The notes under the pieces are model-generated. The model saw nothing but the letters and a program-made list of their open reading frames with translations. It had not been told where the DNA came from and did not search any database. The translations under genes and the position numbers were made by a program. Of a DNA stretch of 16,242 nt, positions 1-6,785 are shown in pieces (the first letter of the stretch is position 1; each line of letters begins with the position of its first letter). Source of the stretch: DATARH01 sp035935235 (GTDB lineage: Bacteria > Pseudomonadota > Alphaproteobacteria > ATCC43930 > CGMCC-115725); assembly GCA_035935235.1 (NCBI GenBank), contig DASYXG010000248.1, forward strand, positions 1 to 16,242, written 5' to 3'.

Positions 1-2
1 CG

Positions 3-305
3 TTCATCGCGGTGGCGCCGCCGGCGAGTCAGTACGATTTCACCTTCCTGGCGCCGTGTCCTTCGTCGGGGCTGGTGATCCAGGGCGACCAGGACACGCT
101 GGTGCCGATCGAGTCGGTGCAGAAGCTGGTGCACAAGCTCGCGCATCAGCGCGACATCAAAATCGATTTCCGCAAGATCACCGGCGCCGACCATTTCTTC
201 GCCGATCAGCTCGAACTGATCAGCACCCATGTCGACGCCTATATCGGCGAGCACATGCGGGCGGCCAATGAACCAGCTCCGGCGGCCCAGGGCCGCAGCC
301 GCTAG
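3..305 (+). CDS. Alpha/beta hydrolase, C-terminal part (5' end outside window)
   Basis: This reading frame is open from the window edge and ends at TAG 303-305, so only about the last 100 residues are present. It looks like the C-terminal part of a small alpha/beta-fold hydrolase of the COG2945 type. The segment VIQGDQDTLVP carries the usual third-strand Asp of the catalytic triad, and GADHFF carries the triad His. The nucleophile elbow lies upstream of the window and cannot be checked. The substrate is unknown. The last ~15 residues are Ala/Pro/Arg-rich and probably disordered. The gene is convergent with the transporter on the other strand, with 38 bases between their stops. The fold assignment is fairly secure; a specific function is not. 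Confidence 0.8.
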   Translation, partial: FIAVAPPASQYDFTFLAPCPSSGLVIQGDQDTLVPIESVQKLVHKLAHQRDIKIDFRKITGADHFFADQLELISTHVDAYIGEHMRAANEPAPAAQGRSR

Positions 306-331
306 AAATTCAGAACGCGACGGGGTGTTAC

Positions 332-343
332 CGCGCATGCGCG
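332..343. repeat. 12-bp perfect palindrome between convergent genes
   Basis: The 12 bases from 332 to 343 (CGCGCATGCGCG) are their own reverse complement and fill a third of the 38-base gap between two convergent stop codons. No T-run follows on either strand, so it is not a standard intrinsic terminator. It could still form a small cruciform or hairpin or be a protein site, or it may be chance in GC-rich DNA. Confidence 0.35.
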
Positions 344-1594
344 TTACGTTAGAGCCCCAACGAGCCCGCTAAAAACGGCGACGCCGCCGAGCAGCAAGAA
401 CGCTGCGGCGACCAGTACGGCGTATGCACCCCTCAGGCGCAAGGCTTCGGGCAATTCGGCGCGGCCGAGCCAGTAAAGGAAACTCAGCACTATTGGCAGG
501 AGCGCCGCGTTGATCACGCCGGCCACGATCGTGAGATCGATCAGGTTGACGCCGGAGGCAACCAGCACGCCACTGGCGACAATCATTAGGCCGAGCACGC
601 CGTAGAACCAGGACCCCTGCCTTGGGCGGCGCGCAAGGGAATGGTGTACGTCGAGAACTTCGCCGAAGGTCCATGCGAGAGTTAGGCAGACGACGATAGT
701 GCCGACGAGGGCGCCGCCGGTGAGCCCGAAAATGAAGATTACCTTCCCAACGGTTGGGCCAAGCGTCGAGGTAAACGCCGTACCGATCTGCTCCACCGTC
801 TCCAGCGGGCCATTGGCGCCGCCATGGCCGAGCGTGGCGCCGGCCGCGATCAGAAACGCCGAGGTGACGAGCTGACATAGCACCACGCCCGCCAGGGTTT
901 CGATGCGTGCGCCCTTGATGTCGCCAACGCCAAGCCGTTTGTCGACGCTGGCCGATTGCTGATAGAGCAATGCCCAAGGAATGACGCTTGTCCCGAGATT
1001 GGCGGCGAGCAAATAAAGGTATCCGCCATCTTGCGCCGGCATGTGGCTTGCGCCGCCCGCGATTTGCGCGATACCCGGCTGGGCGTTCCAAGCCATGACA
1101 AAAAACGCTATCTCGAATGAGCCGAAAAATAGCGCGATGCGCTCGACCGAGCGGTAGGAGCCGGTCGCGATCATGACGGTCAGCCCGAAAACGGTCACGG
1201 TCATCGTGACCCAAACCGGTATGCCGTAAGTCGCGCCGGCACCGGCGAGCCCGCTCATCTCGCTCACCAGGGCGCCAAAGCAGCTCACCCCGAGGGTGAG
1301 GAGGAGGAAGATCGCTGGACCGCGCCCCCAGCGACGCCTGACGAGCTCGCCAGCCCCCTGCCCGGTACCCAGGCCGAGCCGCGAGGCGAGTTCCTGGGCG
1401 ATGAACATGAACGGGATAAACACCAGGTTGGGGACGAGCAGCGCATAGCCCCATCTAGCGCCGCTTTGCGCCAAGGTAATGATGCTGCCGGCGTCGGTGT
1501 CGGCAAGCATGGCAACGAGCCCGGGTCCGGCAGCAGCAAGGACATGCCGCAACGAAATACGTGCTCGCAGAGCGGGCTGAACCAAATCGTCCAT
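344..1594 (-). CDS. Nramp-related divalent metal transporter with non-canonical metal site
   Basis: This 416-residue polytopic inner-membrane protein has the Nramp (SLC11) fold signature, with GPGLVAMLADTDAGS at residues 23-37 in TM1 and GTSVIPWALLYQQSASVDK at 201-219 in TM6. Canonical Nramps have DPGN in TM1 and MPH in TM6. Here the TM1 Asp is kept (D34) but the motif reads D-A-G-S, and TM6 reads I-P-W, so the soft-metal-selecting Met and the His are missing. As I recall, such replacements mark the Nramp-related magnesium transporter (NRMT) branch, which moves Mg2+ and Mn2+. That substrate is an inference. I chose ATG at 1592-1594 because it leaves the normal short N-terminus before TM1. The open frame continues upstream to 1741 but would overlap the divergent hydratase gene. 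No clear ribosome site is visible. The stop is TAA at 344-346. Confidence 0.85.
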   Translation of the reverse strand: MDDLVQPALRARISLRHVLAAAGPGLVAMLADTDAGSIITLAQSGARWGYALLVPNLVFIPFMFIAQELASRLGLGTGQGAGELVRRRWGRGPAIFLLLTLGVSCFGALVSEMSGLAGAGATYGIPVWVTMTVTVFGLTVMIATGSYRSVERIALFFGSFEIAFFVMAWNAQPGIAQIAGGASHMPAQDGGYLYLLAANLGTSVIPWALLYQQSASVDKRLGVGDIKGARIETLAGVVLCQLVTSAFLIAAGATLGHGGANGPLETVEQIGTAFTSTLGPTVGKVIFIFGLTGGALVGTIVVCLTLAWTFGEVLDVHHSLARRPRQGSWFYGVLGLMIVASGVLVASGVNLIDLTIVAGVINAALLPIVLSFLYWLGRAELPEALRLRGAYAVLVAAAFLLLGGVAVFSGLVGALT

Positions 1595-1653
1595 GCCGAG
1601 CCGTATAGGTGGGCCGGATGGCGCGAGCAAGCGGCGGGCATTAGTATCGCCAC

Positions 1654-1660
1654 AAAGGAG
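1654..1660 (+). promoter_or_regulatory. Strong Shine-Dalgarno site fixing the hydratase start
   Basis: AAAGGAG lies 7 bases before ATG 1668-1670. The same frame is open upstream to an ATG at 1593, but that start has no ribosome site and would overlap the divergent transporter start. The site therefore decides in favour of 1668. Confidence 0.8.
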
Positions 1661-1667
1661 GCGATCG

Positions 1668-2450
1668 ATGCCCGATCTCGACCCAACGCAAATCGCCGAA
1701 CGCGTCGCCGCGATCTTTCGTGCGCGCCAGCCGATCGACATCCTGCCAGCAGAATTGATCCCAGCTGATCTCGATTCCGCCTATCAGGTGCGTGCCGCTT
1801 ACGAAGCGATCGAGGCGTCGCGGCGCGGCGCGGTGGCGGGTTACAAGATCGGACTGACGACGCCGATCATGCAGCAGCTCTGCGGCGTCGACGAGCCGTG
1901 CTACGGCGCGATGTTCCAGAGCGAAATCCGCCGCAGTCCGGCCGAGGTCCGGGTCGCCGATTTTTGTCGCGTCGGCATTGAGACCGAGATCGCGATGCGG
2001 CTCGGCGAAGACCTGCCGCAAGGCGGCGATGACGACCGCGTCGCCGGCGCGGTCGAAAGCTGCATGGCCGCGATCGAAGTGCTCGAGGATTTGCGCCACG
2101 ACTACAAGCGGCTGACCGCCGCGGCGATGGTCGTCGGCAATGTCTGGAACGCCGGCTGCGTACTTGCTGCGCCCGTTGCCGAGTGGCGCAAGCTCGACCT
2201 GGCGGCGGTGACCTATCGGCTGACGATCAACGACCGCGAGATTGGCGCCGGCAAGGGCGGCGACGTGATGGGCAATCCACTCAACGCGCTCACCTGGCTC
2301 GCCAACAAGCTCGCCGCCAACGGACGGCCCTTGCAACGCGGCATGGTGGTGATGACGGGGAGCACCGTGCCGATCCAGTTTCCGCGGCCTGGCGACCGCG
2401 CCGCGGTCGAGGTCTCGGGCCTGGGGCGCGCCGAATTCATCGCGGTTTGA
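1668..2450 (+). CDS. 2-keto-4-pentenoate hydratase / FAH-superfamily enzyme
   Basis: This 260-residue cytoplasmic enzyme matches the MhpD/DmpE/BphH group of the fumarylacetoacetate hydrolase superfamily in length and motifs. Features include GYKIGLTT near residues 58-65, the acidic metal-site segment IETEIAMRLGEDL at 104-116, MAAIEVLEDL at 133-142 and VGNVWNAGCVL at 156-166. Family members use Mg2+ or Mn2+ to hydrate 2-hydroxypenta-2,4-dienoate to 4-hydroxy-2-oxovalerate, usually late in meta-cleavage of aromatics. The sister enzyme 2-oxo-hex-3-enedioate (4-oxalocrotonate) decarboxylase is very similar and cannot be excluded. No other meta-cleavage gene (aldolase, acylating dehydrogenase, dioxygenase) is nearby. 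The gene instead heads an operon with pyrD, which starts 1 base after its TGA. Superfamily is secure; exact substrate is not. Confidence 0.88.
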   Translation: MPDLDPTQIAERVAAIFRARQPIDILPAELIPADLDSAYQVRAAYEAIEASRRGAVAGYKIGLTTPIMQQLCGVDEPCYGAMFQSEIRRSPAEVRVADFCRVGIETEIAMRLGEDLPQGGDDDRVAGAVESCMAAIEVLEDLRHDYKRLTAAAMVVGNVWNAGCVLAAPVAEWRKLDLAAVTYRLTINDREIGAGKGGDVMGNPLNALTWLANKLAANGRPLQRGMVVMTGSTVPIQFPRPGDRAAVEVSGLGRAEFIAV

Positions 2451-2451
2451 G

Positions 2452-3552
2452 GTGCCCCATCTCTACAAGCTGATCCGCCCGCTGTTGCGAGCCCTGCCAG
2501 CCGAGGCGGCGCATGGGGCGACGTTGTCCGCGTTGAGTAGCGGGTTCGGCGGCATCGTCGCTGGGTCGGCCGAGCCCGATCCACCGAGTCTCAAGCAGAC
2601 GCTGTGGGGCCGCGAGTTTCCGAACCCGGTCGGGATCGCTGCCGGGTTCGACAAGGACGCACAAGTACCGGACGCGCTGCTGCGCCTCGGCTTTGGCTTC
2701 GTCGAGACCGGGACGGTGACCCCGCGCCCGCAACCGGGCAATCCCAAGCCGCGCATCTTCCGGCTCTATGAGGACGATGCAGTGATCAACCGCATGGGAT
2801 TCAACAGCCGCGGATTGGAGCCGACCTTGGCGCGGCTGCGTGCCCGAGCGCGGGTGGGAGTGGTCGGGGTCAATCTCGGCAAGAACCGCGACAGCGCGGA
2901 CGCCGCCGCCGATTACCTCGACGGGGTACGTCGGGTTGGGCCGCTCGCCGATTATTTTGTCATCAACGTCTCATCGCCGAACACGCCTGGGCTGCGCGAC
3001 CTGCAGCGCCGCGACATCCTCGACGATCTGTTGCGCAGTCTCGTCGCGGCGCGGGATGAAGCGGCGCCGAGGGTGCCGCTTCTGGTCAAGATCGCGCCCG
3101 ACCTCAGCCCCGAGGAGCGCGCCGATATCGCCGCGTTGGCGGGTCCGAGCGGTATCGACGGCATCGTCATCGCCAACACCACGGTGGCGCGCCCGCCGGG
3201 TCTCAAGAGCCGCTCGGCGAACGAGCAGGGCGGGCTCAGCGGCATGCCGCTGTTCGCGCAATCGACCGCGCTCCTCGGCGACATCTACCGGCTGACCGGT
3301 GGGAAGCTGCCGCTCATCGGGGTCGGCGGCATCGCCAGCGCCGAGGACGCCTACACCAAGATCCGCGCGGGCGCTTCGCTGGTGCAGCTCTACACCGCGC
3401 TGGTCTTTCAGGGGCCGGCGCTAATCGGCCGGATCAAGCGCGGCCTCGCCGCGTTGCTGGCGCGCGACGGGTTCACCTCGATCACGCAGGCCGTCGGCGC
3501 CGACCATGTGTTAACTTCGCCGGCGCTTCATCCTGCCAGCGGCCCAGCATGA
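2452..3552 (+). CDS. pyrD: Dihydroorotate dehydrogenase (quinone), class 2
   Basis: This enzyme oxidises dihydroorotate to orotate, the fourth step of de novo UMP synthesis, passing electrons through FMN to membrane quinone. The 366-residue protein has the class 2 layout. An N-terminal amphipathic segment (LYKLIRPLLRALPAEAAH, residues 4-21) would dip into the membrane. The barrel motifs are NPVGIAAGFDKD (58-69), NRMGFNSRGLE (113-123), VNLGKN (140-145), INVSSPNTPGLRDL (171-184; the Ser is the catalytic base of class 2, whereas class 1 uses Cys), LVKIAPDLS (211-219), ANTT (241-244) and the phosphate-binding IGVGGI. The start is GTG at 2452, one base after the hydratase TGA and without a clear ribosome site of its own, so translation is probably coupled. 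Its TGA overlaps the next ATG. Confidence 0.96.
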   Translation: MPHLYKLIRPLLRALPAEAAHGATLSALSSGFGGIVAGSAEPDPPSLKQTLWGREFPNPVGIAAGFDKDAQVPDALLRLGFGFVETGTVTPRPQPGNPKPRIFRLYEDDAVINRMGFNSRGLEPTLARLRARARVGVVGVNLGKNRDSADAAADYLDGVRRVGPLADYFVINVSSPNTPGLRDLQRRDILDDLLRSLVAARDEAAPRVPLLVKIAPDLSPEERADIAALAGPSGIDGIVIANTTVARPPGLKSRSANEQGGLSGMPLFAQSTALLGDIYRLTGGKLPLIGVGGIASAEDAYTKIRAGASLVQLYTALVFQGPALIGRIKRGLAALLARDGFTSITQAVGADHVLTSPALHPASGPA

Positions 3553-4418
3553 CCCTTCGTCCGGTTTCCGGCCTGCGTGAGCTTGTCGATGATTACGACG
3601 GCTTCATTCTCGATTTGTGGGGCGTCGTGCATGACGGGGTGAACCCGTATTCGGGCGTGCTCGACTGCATGGCGCGGCTGGTCGAGATGGAAAAACGGGT
3701 GGTGTTGCTGTCGAACGCACCGCGGCGCGCCGACGATGTGGTGCGCCGCATCGCCGCGATCGGCGTCCCGGCCGGGCTTTATCACGGCGTCATGTCGTCG
3801 GGCGAGGAGGCCTGGCAGCATTTGCAGCGGCGCGATGACCCGTTCTATGCCGGGCTCGGGCGCATCTGCCTGCATATCTGCTCGGAGCGCGACCTCGAAA
3901 TCCGCGAAGGTCTCGGACTCACCTACGTCGAGGAACCGGGGTTGGCTGAATTCGTCCTCAACACCGGCCCCGCCGGCTGGGACGACACGATCGAGGACTA
4001 CGCCCCGATCCTTGCCGCGTGCCGCGCGCGCGACCTCAAGATGATCTGCGCCAACCCTGATTTGACCGTCATGCACGGTGCCAAGCTGGCGCTCTGCGCC
4101 GGGGCGCTGGCGGTGCGTTATGAGGAGATCGGCGGCGCCGTGCGCTGGCACGGCAAGCCGCATCGCTCGGTCTATGAGAGCTGCTTCGGGCTGCTGCTGG
4201 GCGTCGACGACCGCTCCCGGATACTGGCGATCGGCGACAGCCTCCGCACGGACATTGCCGGCGCCAACGGCGCGGGGATCGACAGCCTGCTCATCGCCGG
4301 CGGGCTCCATGCCAAGGAGTTCGCCCCTGGCGACCGGCTCGATCTCGCCTGCATCGCCGACGCGGCCGTCGCCGCCGGGGTGCGGCCGGATGCAGTCGCA
4401 GTGCGGTTCAACTGGTAG
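3549..4418 (+). CDS. TIGR01459-type class IIA HAD hydrolase (NagD-like)
   Basis: This 289-residue cytoplasmic HAD-superfamily protein of subclass IIA starts in an ATGA overlap with pyrD. Motif I is FILDLWGVVHDG: nucleophile D22 is present, but the +2 residue, normally the general acid/base Asp, is W24. Motif II is VVLLSNAPRR (S55, N56). The motif III Lys is K203 in WHGKPHRSVYE. Motif IV is AIGDSLRTDIAGA (D230, D235). The sequence fits the TIGR01459 family, in which I recall an aromatic residue at this motif I position. Relatives such as E. coli NagD/UmpH dephosphorylate UMP and other nucleotides, so coupling to pyrD makes a role in pyrimidine balance attractive. That role is inference, and loss of the acid/base Asp leaves phosphatase activity uncertain. 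Confidence 0.88.
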   Translation: MTLRPVSGLRELVDDYDGFILDLWGVVHDGVNPYSGVLDCMARLVEMEKRVVLLSNAPRRADDVVRRIAAIGVPAGLYHGVMSSGEEAWQHLQRRDDPFYAGLGRICLHICSERDLEIREGLGLTYVEEPGLAEFVLNTGPAGWDDTIEDYAPILAACRARDLKMICANPDLTVMHGAKLALCAGALAVRYEEIGGAVRWHGKPHRSVYESCFGLLLGVDDRSRILAIGDSLRTDIAGANGAGIDSLLIAGGLHAKEFAPGDRLDLACIADAAVAAGVRPDAVAVRFNW

Positions 4419-4428
4419 ACGGGATAGA

Positions 4429-4473
4429 GGTGCGTCCTTCGAGGTCTCGCTGCACGAGGCGCCTCAAGATGAC
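4429..4473 (+). repeat. Dispersed intergenic repeat, copy 1 (left arm of inverted pair)
   Basis: The copy begins GGTGCGTCCTTCGAGG at 4429-4444 and ends near GATGACG at 4473. It starts 11 bases after the HAD stop codon. Its outer 16 bases are the exact reverse complement of 4531-4546. Repeats of the form 'gtccttcgaggc...cacctcaggatga' are, from memory, abundant between genes in several alphaproteobacterial genomes. This copy is somewhat degenerate (CTCAAGATG where copy 2 has CTCAGGATG). Confidence 0.75.
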
Positions 4474-4504
4474 GATCGTTAGTGTTGTCGCCCTCCAACC
4501 TTCC

Positions 4505-4546
4505 TCATCCTGAGGTGCGACCGGAGGGAGCCTCGAAGGACGCACC
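4505..4546 (-). repeat. Dispersed intergenic repeat, copy 2 (right arm of inverted pair)
   Basis: Read on the reverse strand, this copy runs from GGTGCGTCCTTCGAGG (4546 to 4531) to CACCTCAGGATGA (4517 to 4505). It is in opposite orientation to copy 1, with about 30 bases between the arms. Together they could fold into a long imperfect hairpin between two convergent genes, where it may act as a bidirectional terminator or RNA-stability element. No T-run is visible. Confidence 0.75.
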
Positions 4547-4560
4547 GCGCCGATGCGGTC

Positions 4561-4902
4561 TTAATGGCCTGAGCGGTGGAGGATCGCGTCCTTGAGCCCG
4601 GTGTCGTAATCGCGGCCGGCGGCAAGCAGGGTCGCCGATTGCGGGAATTGCGTCTTGACCAGCCCCTTGCGTTCGAGCGCCGCCCAGACCGCGGGGTTGC
4701 GCAACCCGGTCGCGTCGCGCGCGGCGACGATCGCGTCGCCGAGGTGGAAATGATCGCCATGCGGGTCGGGCAGGCTGGTCAGCGTCACACTGCCTTCGGT
4801 CTCGCCCGGCTTGGCATCGGGCAGCACCGCCAACGCCTGTAGCAGGGTCAGCGTCTTGAGCTGCAGCGGGTTGAGGTTGAGCGGATTGCGTTTCACGGGC
4901 AT
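4561..4902 (-). CDS. Conserved-looking hypothetical protein, 113 aa
   Basis: The protein begins MPVKRNPLNLNPLQLKTLTL and ends DAILHRSGH, with TAA at 4561-4563. It has no membrane segment or signal peptide and no domain I can name. The middle has an HGDHFHLGDA segment (His/Asp-rich, possibly metal-binding or simply surface) followed by ATGLRNPAVWAALERKGLV, which reads like a helix-turn-helix-sized pair of helices and is the most conserved-looking part. I recall similar uncharacterised proteins in alphaproteobacteria but assign no function. The start ATG at 4900-4902 has only a weak upstream purine stretch. The gene is divergent from the cyclase, sharing a 65-base start region, and faces the repeat hairpin downstream. 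Codon use resembles the neighbours. Confidence 0.75.
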   Translation of the reverse strand: MPVKRNPLNLNPLQLKTLTLLQALAVLPDAKPGETEGSVTLTSLPDPHGDHFHLGDAIVAARDATGLRNPAVWAALERKGLVKTQFPQSATLLAAGRDYDTGLKDAILHRSGH

Positions 4903-4967
4903 CTGATTTGATTAGCCTGCCGCATGGGAGGATGCAATCACCTCGTCTGGCGGCCGGAGGAACATGA

Positions 4968-6785
4968 ATGCCCACGGTGGAGCGCAGCTGGAAGTGGCAT
5001 TTTGCCGCCTCGCCCGAGGCGTTGTGGCCGCTGCTCGCTGACACGTCCCGGCTCAACGAGGCGGTCGGCTTCGCCCGCTATACGCTCACCGAGACGCCGC
5101 GCCCCGATGGCAGCATCGAGCGGGTTGGCTCCTCACGCCGCTCCGGCCTGACGCTTTCCTGGGAAGAGGGCGTGCCGGAATGGGTGTGGGCGCGCTGCTA
5201 CCGTCATACGCGCCGGTTCAAGAGCCGGCTCGTTCGCGCCGTGACCGCGGAGATCGAGTTTCAGCGCGTCGATACGGGCGCGGATGTGCAATTTCGCCTC
5301 GCAATCGCTGGGGCTTGGCCAGTCGCGCTAGCGTTGAGTTGCGGCGGGATGCGGCGTTACGGGAAGACCATCGACCGCCTCTTTCGCGAGGCGGCAGGTT
5401 TTGCCGAAGCGGGCGAGGCGCGTGGCTTCACGGTGGATCACGCGCCGGTGCCGGAGGCGGTGCGCCGCCGCGTTATGGCCCAAGCCGAGGCCTTGACTAA
5501 ACGCGGTCACGCAGTCGCCGAGCGCCTTGCCGCGCATATCCTCGACGCACCGCAGGTCGAACTCGAAAGGATGCGCCCGCGCAAATTGGCGCGGCTGTGG
5601 CGCGTCGCGCCGCGCGAGGTCATCGAAACCTGCCTCGCGGCGGTGCGCGAGGGGATGTTGACTCTGCGCTGGGACCTCGCCTGCCCGCAATGCCGCGGCG
5701 CCAAGCTCACCGCGACCAGCCTCGACGAATTGCCGCGCGGCGCACATTGCCCATCGTGCAACATCGACTTCGAGGGCGATTTCACGCGCAATGTCGAGGT
5801 GACGTTCGAGCCGGCGCCCTCGGTGCGCGAGATCGGCGCAGGCGGGTTCTGCCTGGCGAACCCGCAAGAGAGCGAGCACATAAAGGTCCAGTTGCGGGTT
5901 AGGCCGGGTGGGGACAAGGTGTCCAGCGGCTTCGCCTTGCTCGATGGCGACTACCGGGCGCGGACTGTCGAACCCGGCGGCAGCGCCGATTTTAGGATTG
6001 AACACGGCAAGATTCCGAGCATCACGCTGACCGAGGGCGATCCGCTCTTCGGCGAAGATGGCGACAACTCTATCCACATCATCAATCTCGGCCCGACCGC
6101 GCGCTATGCCGTCATCGAGGACCGGCGCTGGGCGCAGGATGCGCTGACCGCGCACGAGGCGACGACGATGCAGGCGTTTCGCGACCTCTTCGCCGATGCG
6201 GTGCTGCGCCCGGGCGACCAGGTAGCAATCGGCCGCATCGGCTTTCTGTTCACCGACATCAAGGGGTCGAGCGATCTCTACAATCGGGTCGGCGATGCCC
6301 GTGCCTATGGTTTCGTGCGCGAGCATTACGCGGTCTTGACCCGGGCGGTGCGCGAGCATGACGGCGCGGTGGTCAAGACCATCGGCGACGCGGTGATGGC
6401 TGCCTTTGCCGATCCCGCCAACGCGCTCGCGGCGGCGCTGGCGATCCGAGACGACATCGCCGCTTTTAACCGGCGCATCTCGGCGGAAACCGGCGGCGAA
6501 GCCGCGATCGTGGTCAAGCTCGGGCTCCATGTCGGGCCGTGCATCGCTGTGACCCTGAACGATCGGCTCGATTATTTCGGCCGCACGGTGAATCTAGCCG
6601 CCCGGCTGCAAGGCGAGAGCCGTGGCGGCGACATCGTGATGTCGGAGGCGATGGCCGAGGAGCCAGCGGTGGCCGAGCGGCTGGCTTCGCTAAAGCCAGC
6701 CGGCGAGACGGCGCGGGTCAAAGGCTTCGCGGAGCCGATCGCCTTGCGCCGTATCCTGGCGGAGACCGGCCCTCAGCCACGATAG
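4968..6785 (+). CDS. SRPBCC-zinc ribbon/DUF5939-class III adenylate cyclase
   Basis: This 605-residue protein probably makes cAMP from ATP in the cytoplasm. Residues ~1-150 look like a SRPBCC/START ligand-pocket domain (WKWHFAASPEALWPLLADTSRLNE). Residues ~200-410 form a region resembling DUF5939, with a four-Cys zinc ribbon (C239-x2-C242, C261-x2-C264). Residues ~425-600 are a class III cyclase domain. The metal-binding Asps are D430 (FTDIKGSS) and D474 (KTIGDAVMAAF). Adenine is specified by K470 and D535, and the transition-state pair is N542 and R546 in DYFGRTVNLAARL. All key residues are present, so activity is likely. No transmembrane segment is apparent. The start ATG has GGAGG at 4956-4960, 7 bases upstream; an ATG at 4964 is out of frame. 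Its 3' end overlaps the EamA gene. Confidence 0.9.
   Translation: MPTVERSWKWHFAASPEALWPLLADTSRLNEAVGFARYTLTETPRPDGSIERVGSSRRSGLTLSWEEGVPEWVWARCYRHTRRFKSRLVRAVTAEIEFQRVDTGADVQFRLAIAGAWPVALALSCGGMRRYGKTIDRLFREAAGFAEAGEARGFTVDHAPVPEAVRRRVMAQAEALTKRGHAVAERLAAHILDAPQVELERMRPRKLARLWRVAPREVIETCLAAVREGMLTLRWDLACPQCRGAKLTATSLDELPRGAHCPSCNIDFEGDFTRNVEVTFEPAPSVREIGAGGFCLANPQESEHIKVQLRVRPGGDKVSSGFALLDGDYRARTVEPGGSADFRIEHGKIPSITLTEGDPLFGEDGDNSIHIINLGPTARYAVIEDRRWAQDALTAHEATTMQAFRDLFADAVLRPGDQVAIGRIGFLFTDIKGSSDLYNRVGDARAYGFVREHYAVLTRAVREHDGAVVKTIGDAVMAAFADPANALAAALAIRDDIAAFNRRISAETGGEAAIVVKLGLHVGPCIAVTLNDRLDYFGRTVNLAARLQGESRGGDIVMSEAMAEEPAVAERLASLKPAGETARVKGFAEPIALRRILAETGPQPR

Noticed and set aside
1595..1741. 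N-terminal extension of the Nramp-like protein to 1741
   Set aside because: It would overlap the divergent hydratase gene and its ribosome site and adds a 49-residue basic stretch not typical of the family.
3528..4310. 260-codon reverse-strand frame over the HAD gene
   Set aside because: It is a shadow of the HAD gene, with Gln/Arg/His-rich sequence and no motif.
5328..6530. 400-codon open frame on the reverse strand inside the cyclase gene
   Set aside because: It is antisense to an unambiguous cyclase, is rich in Arg/Ala/His as expected for GC-rich shadow frames, and has no family motifs.
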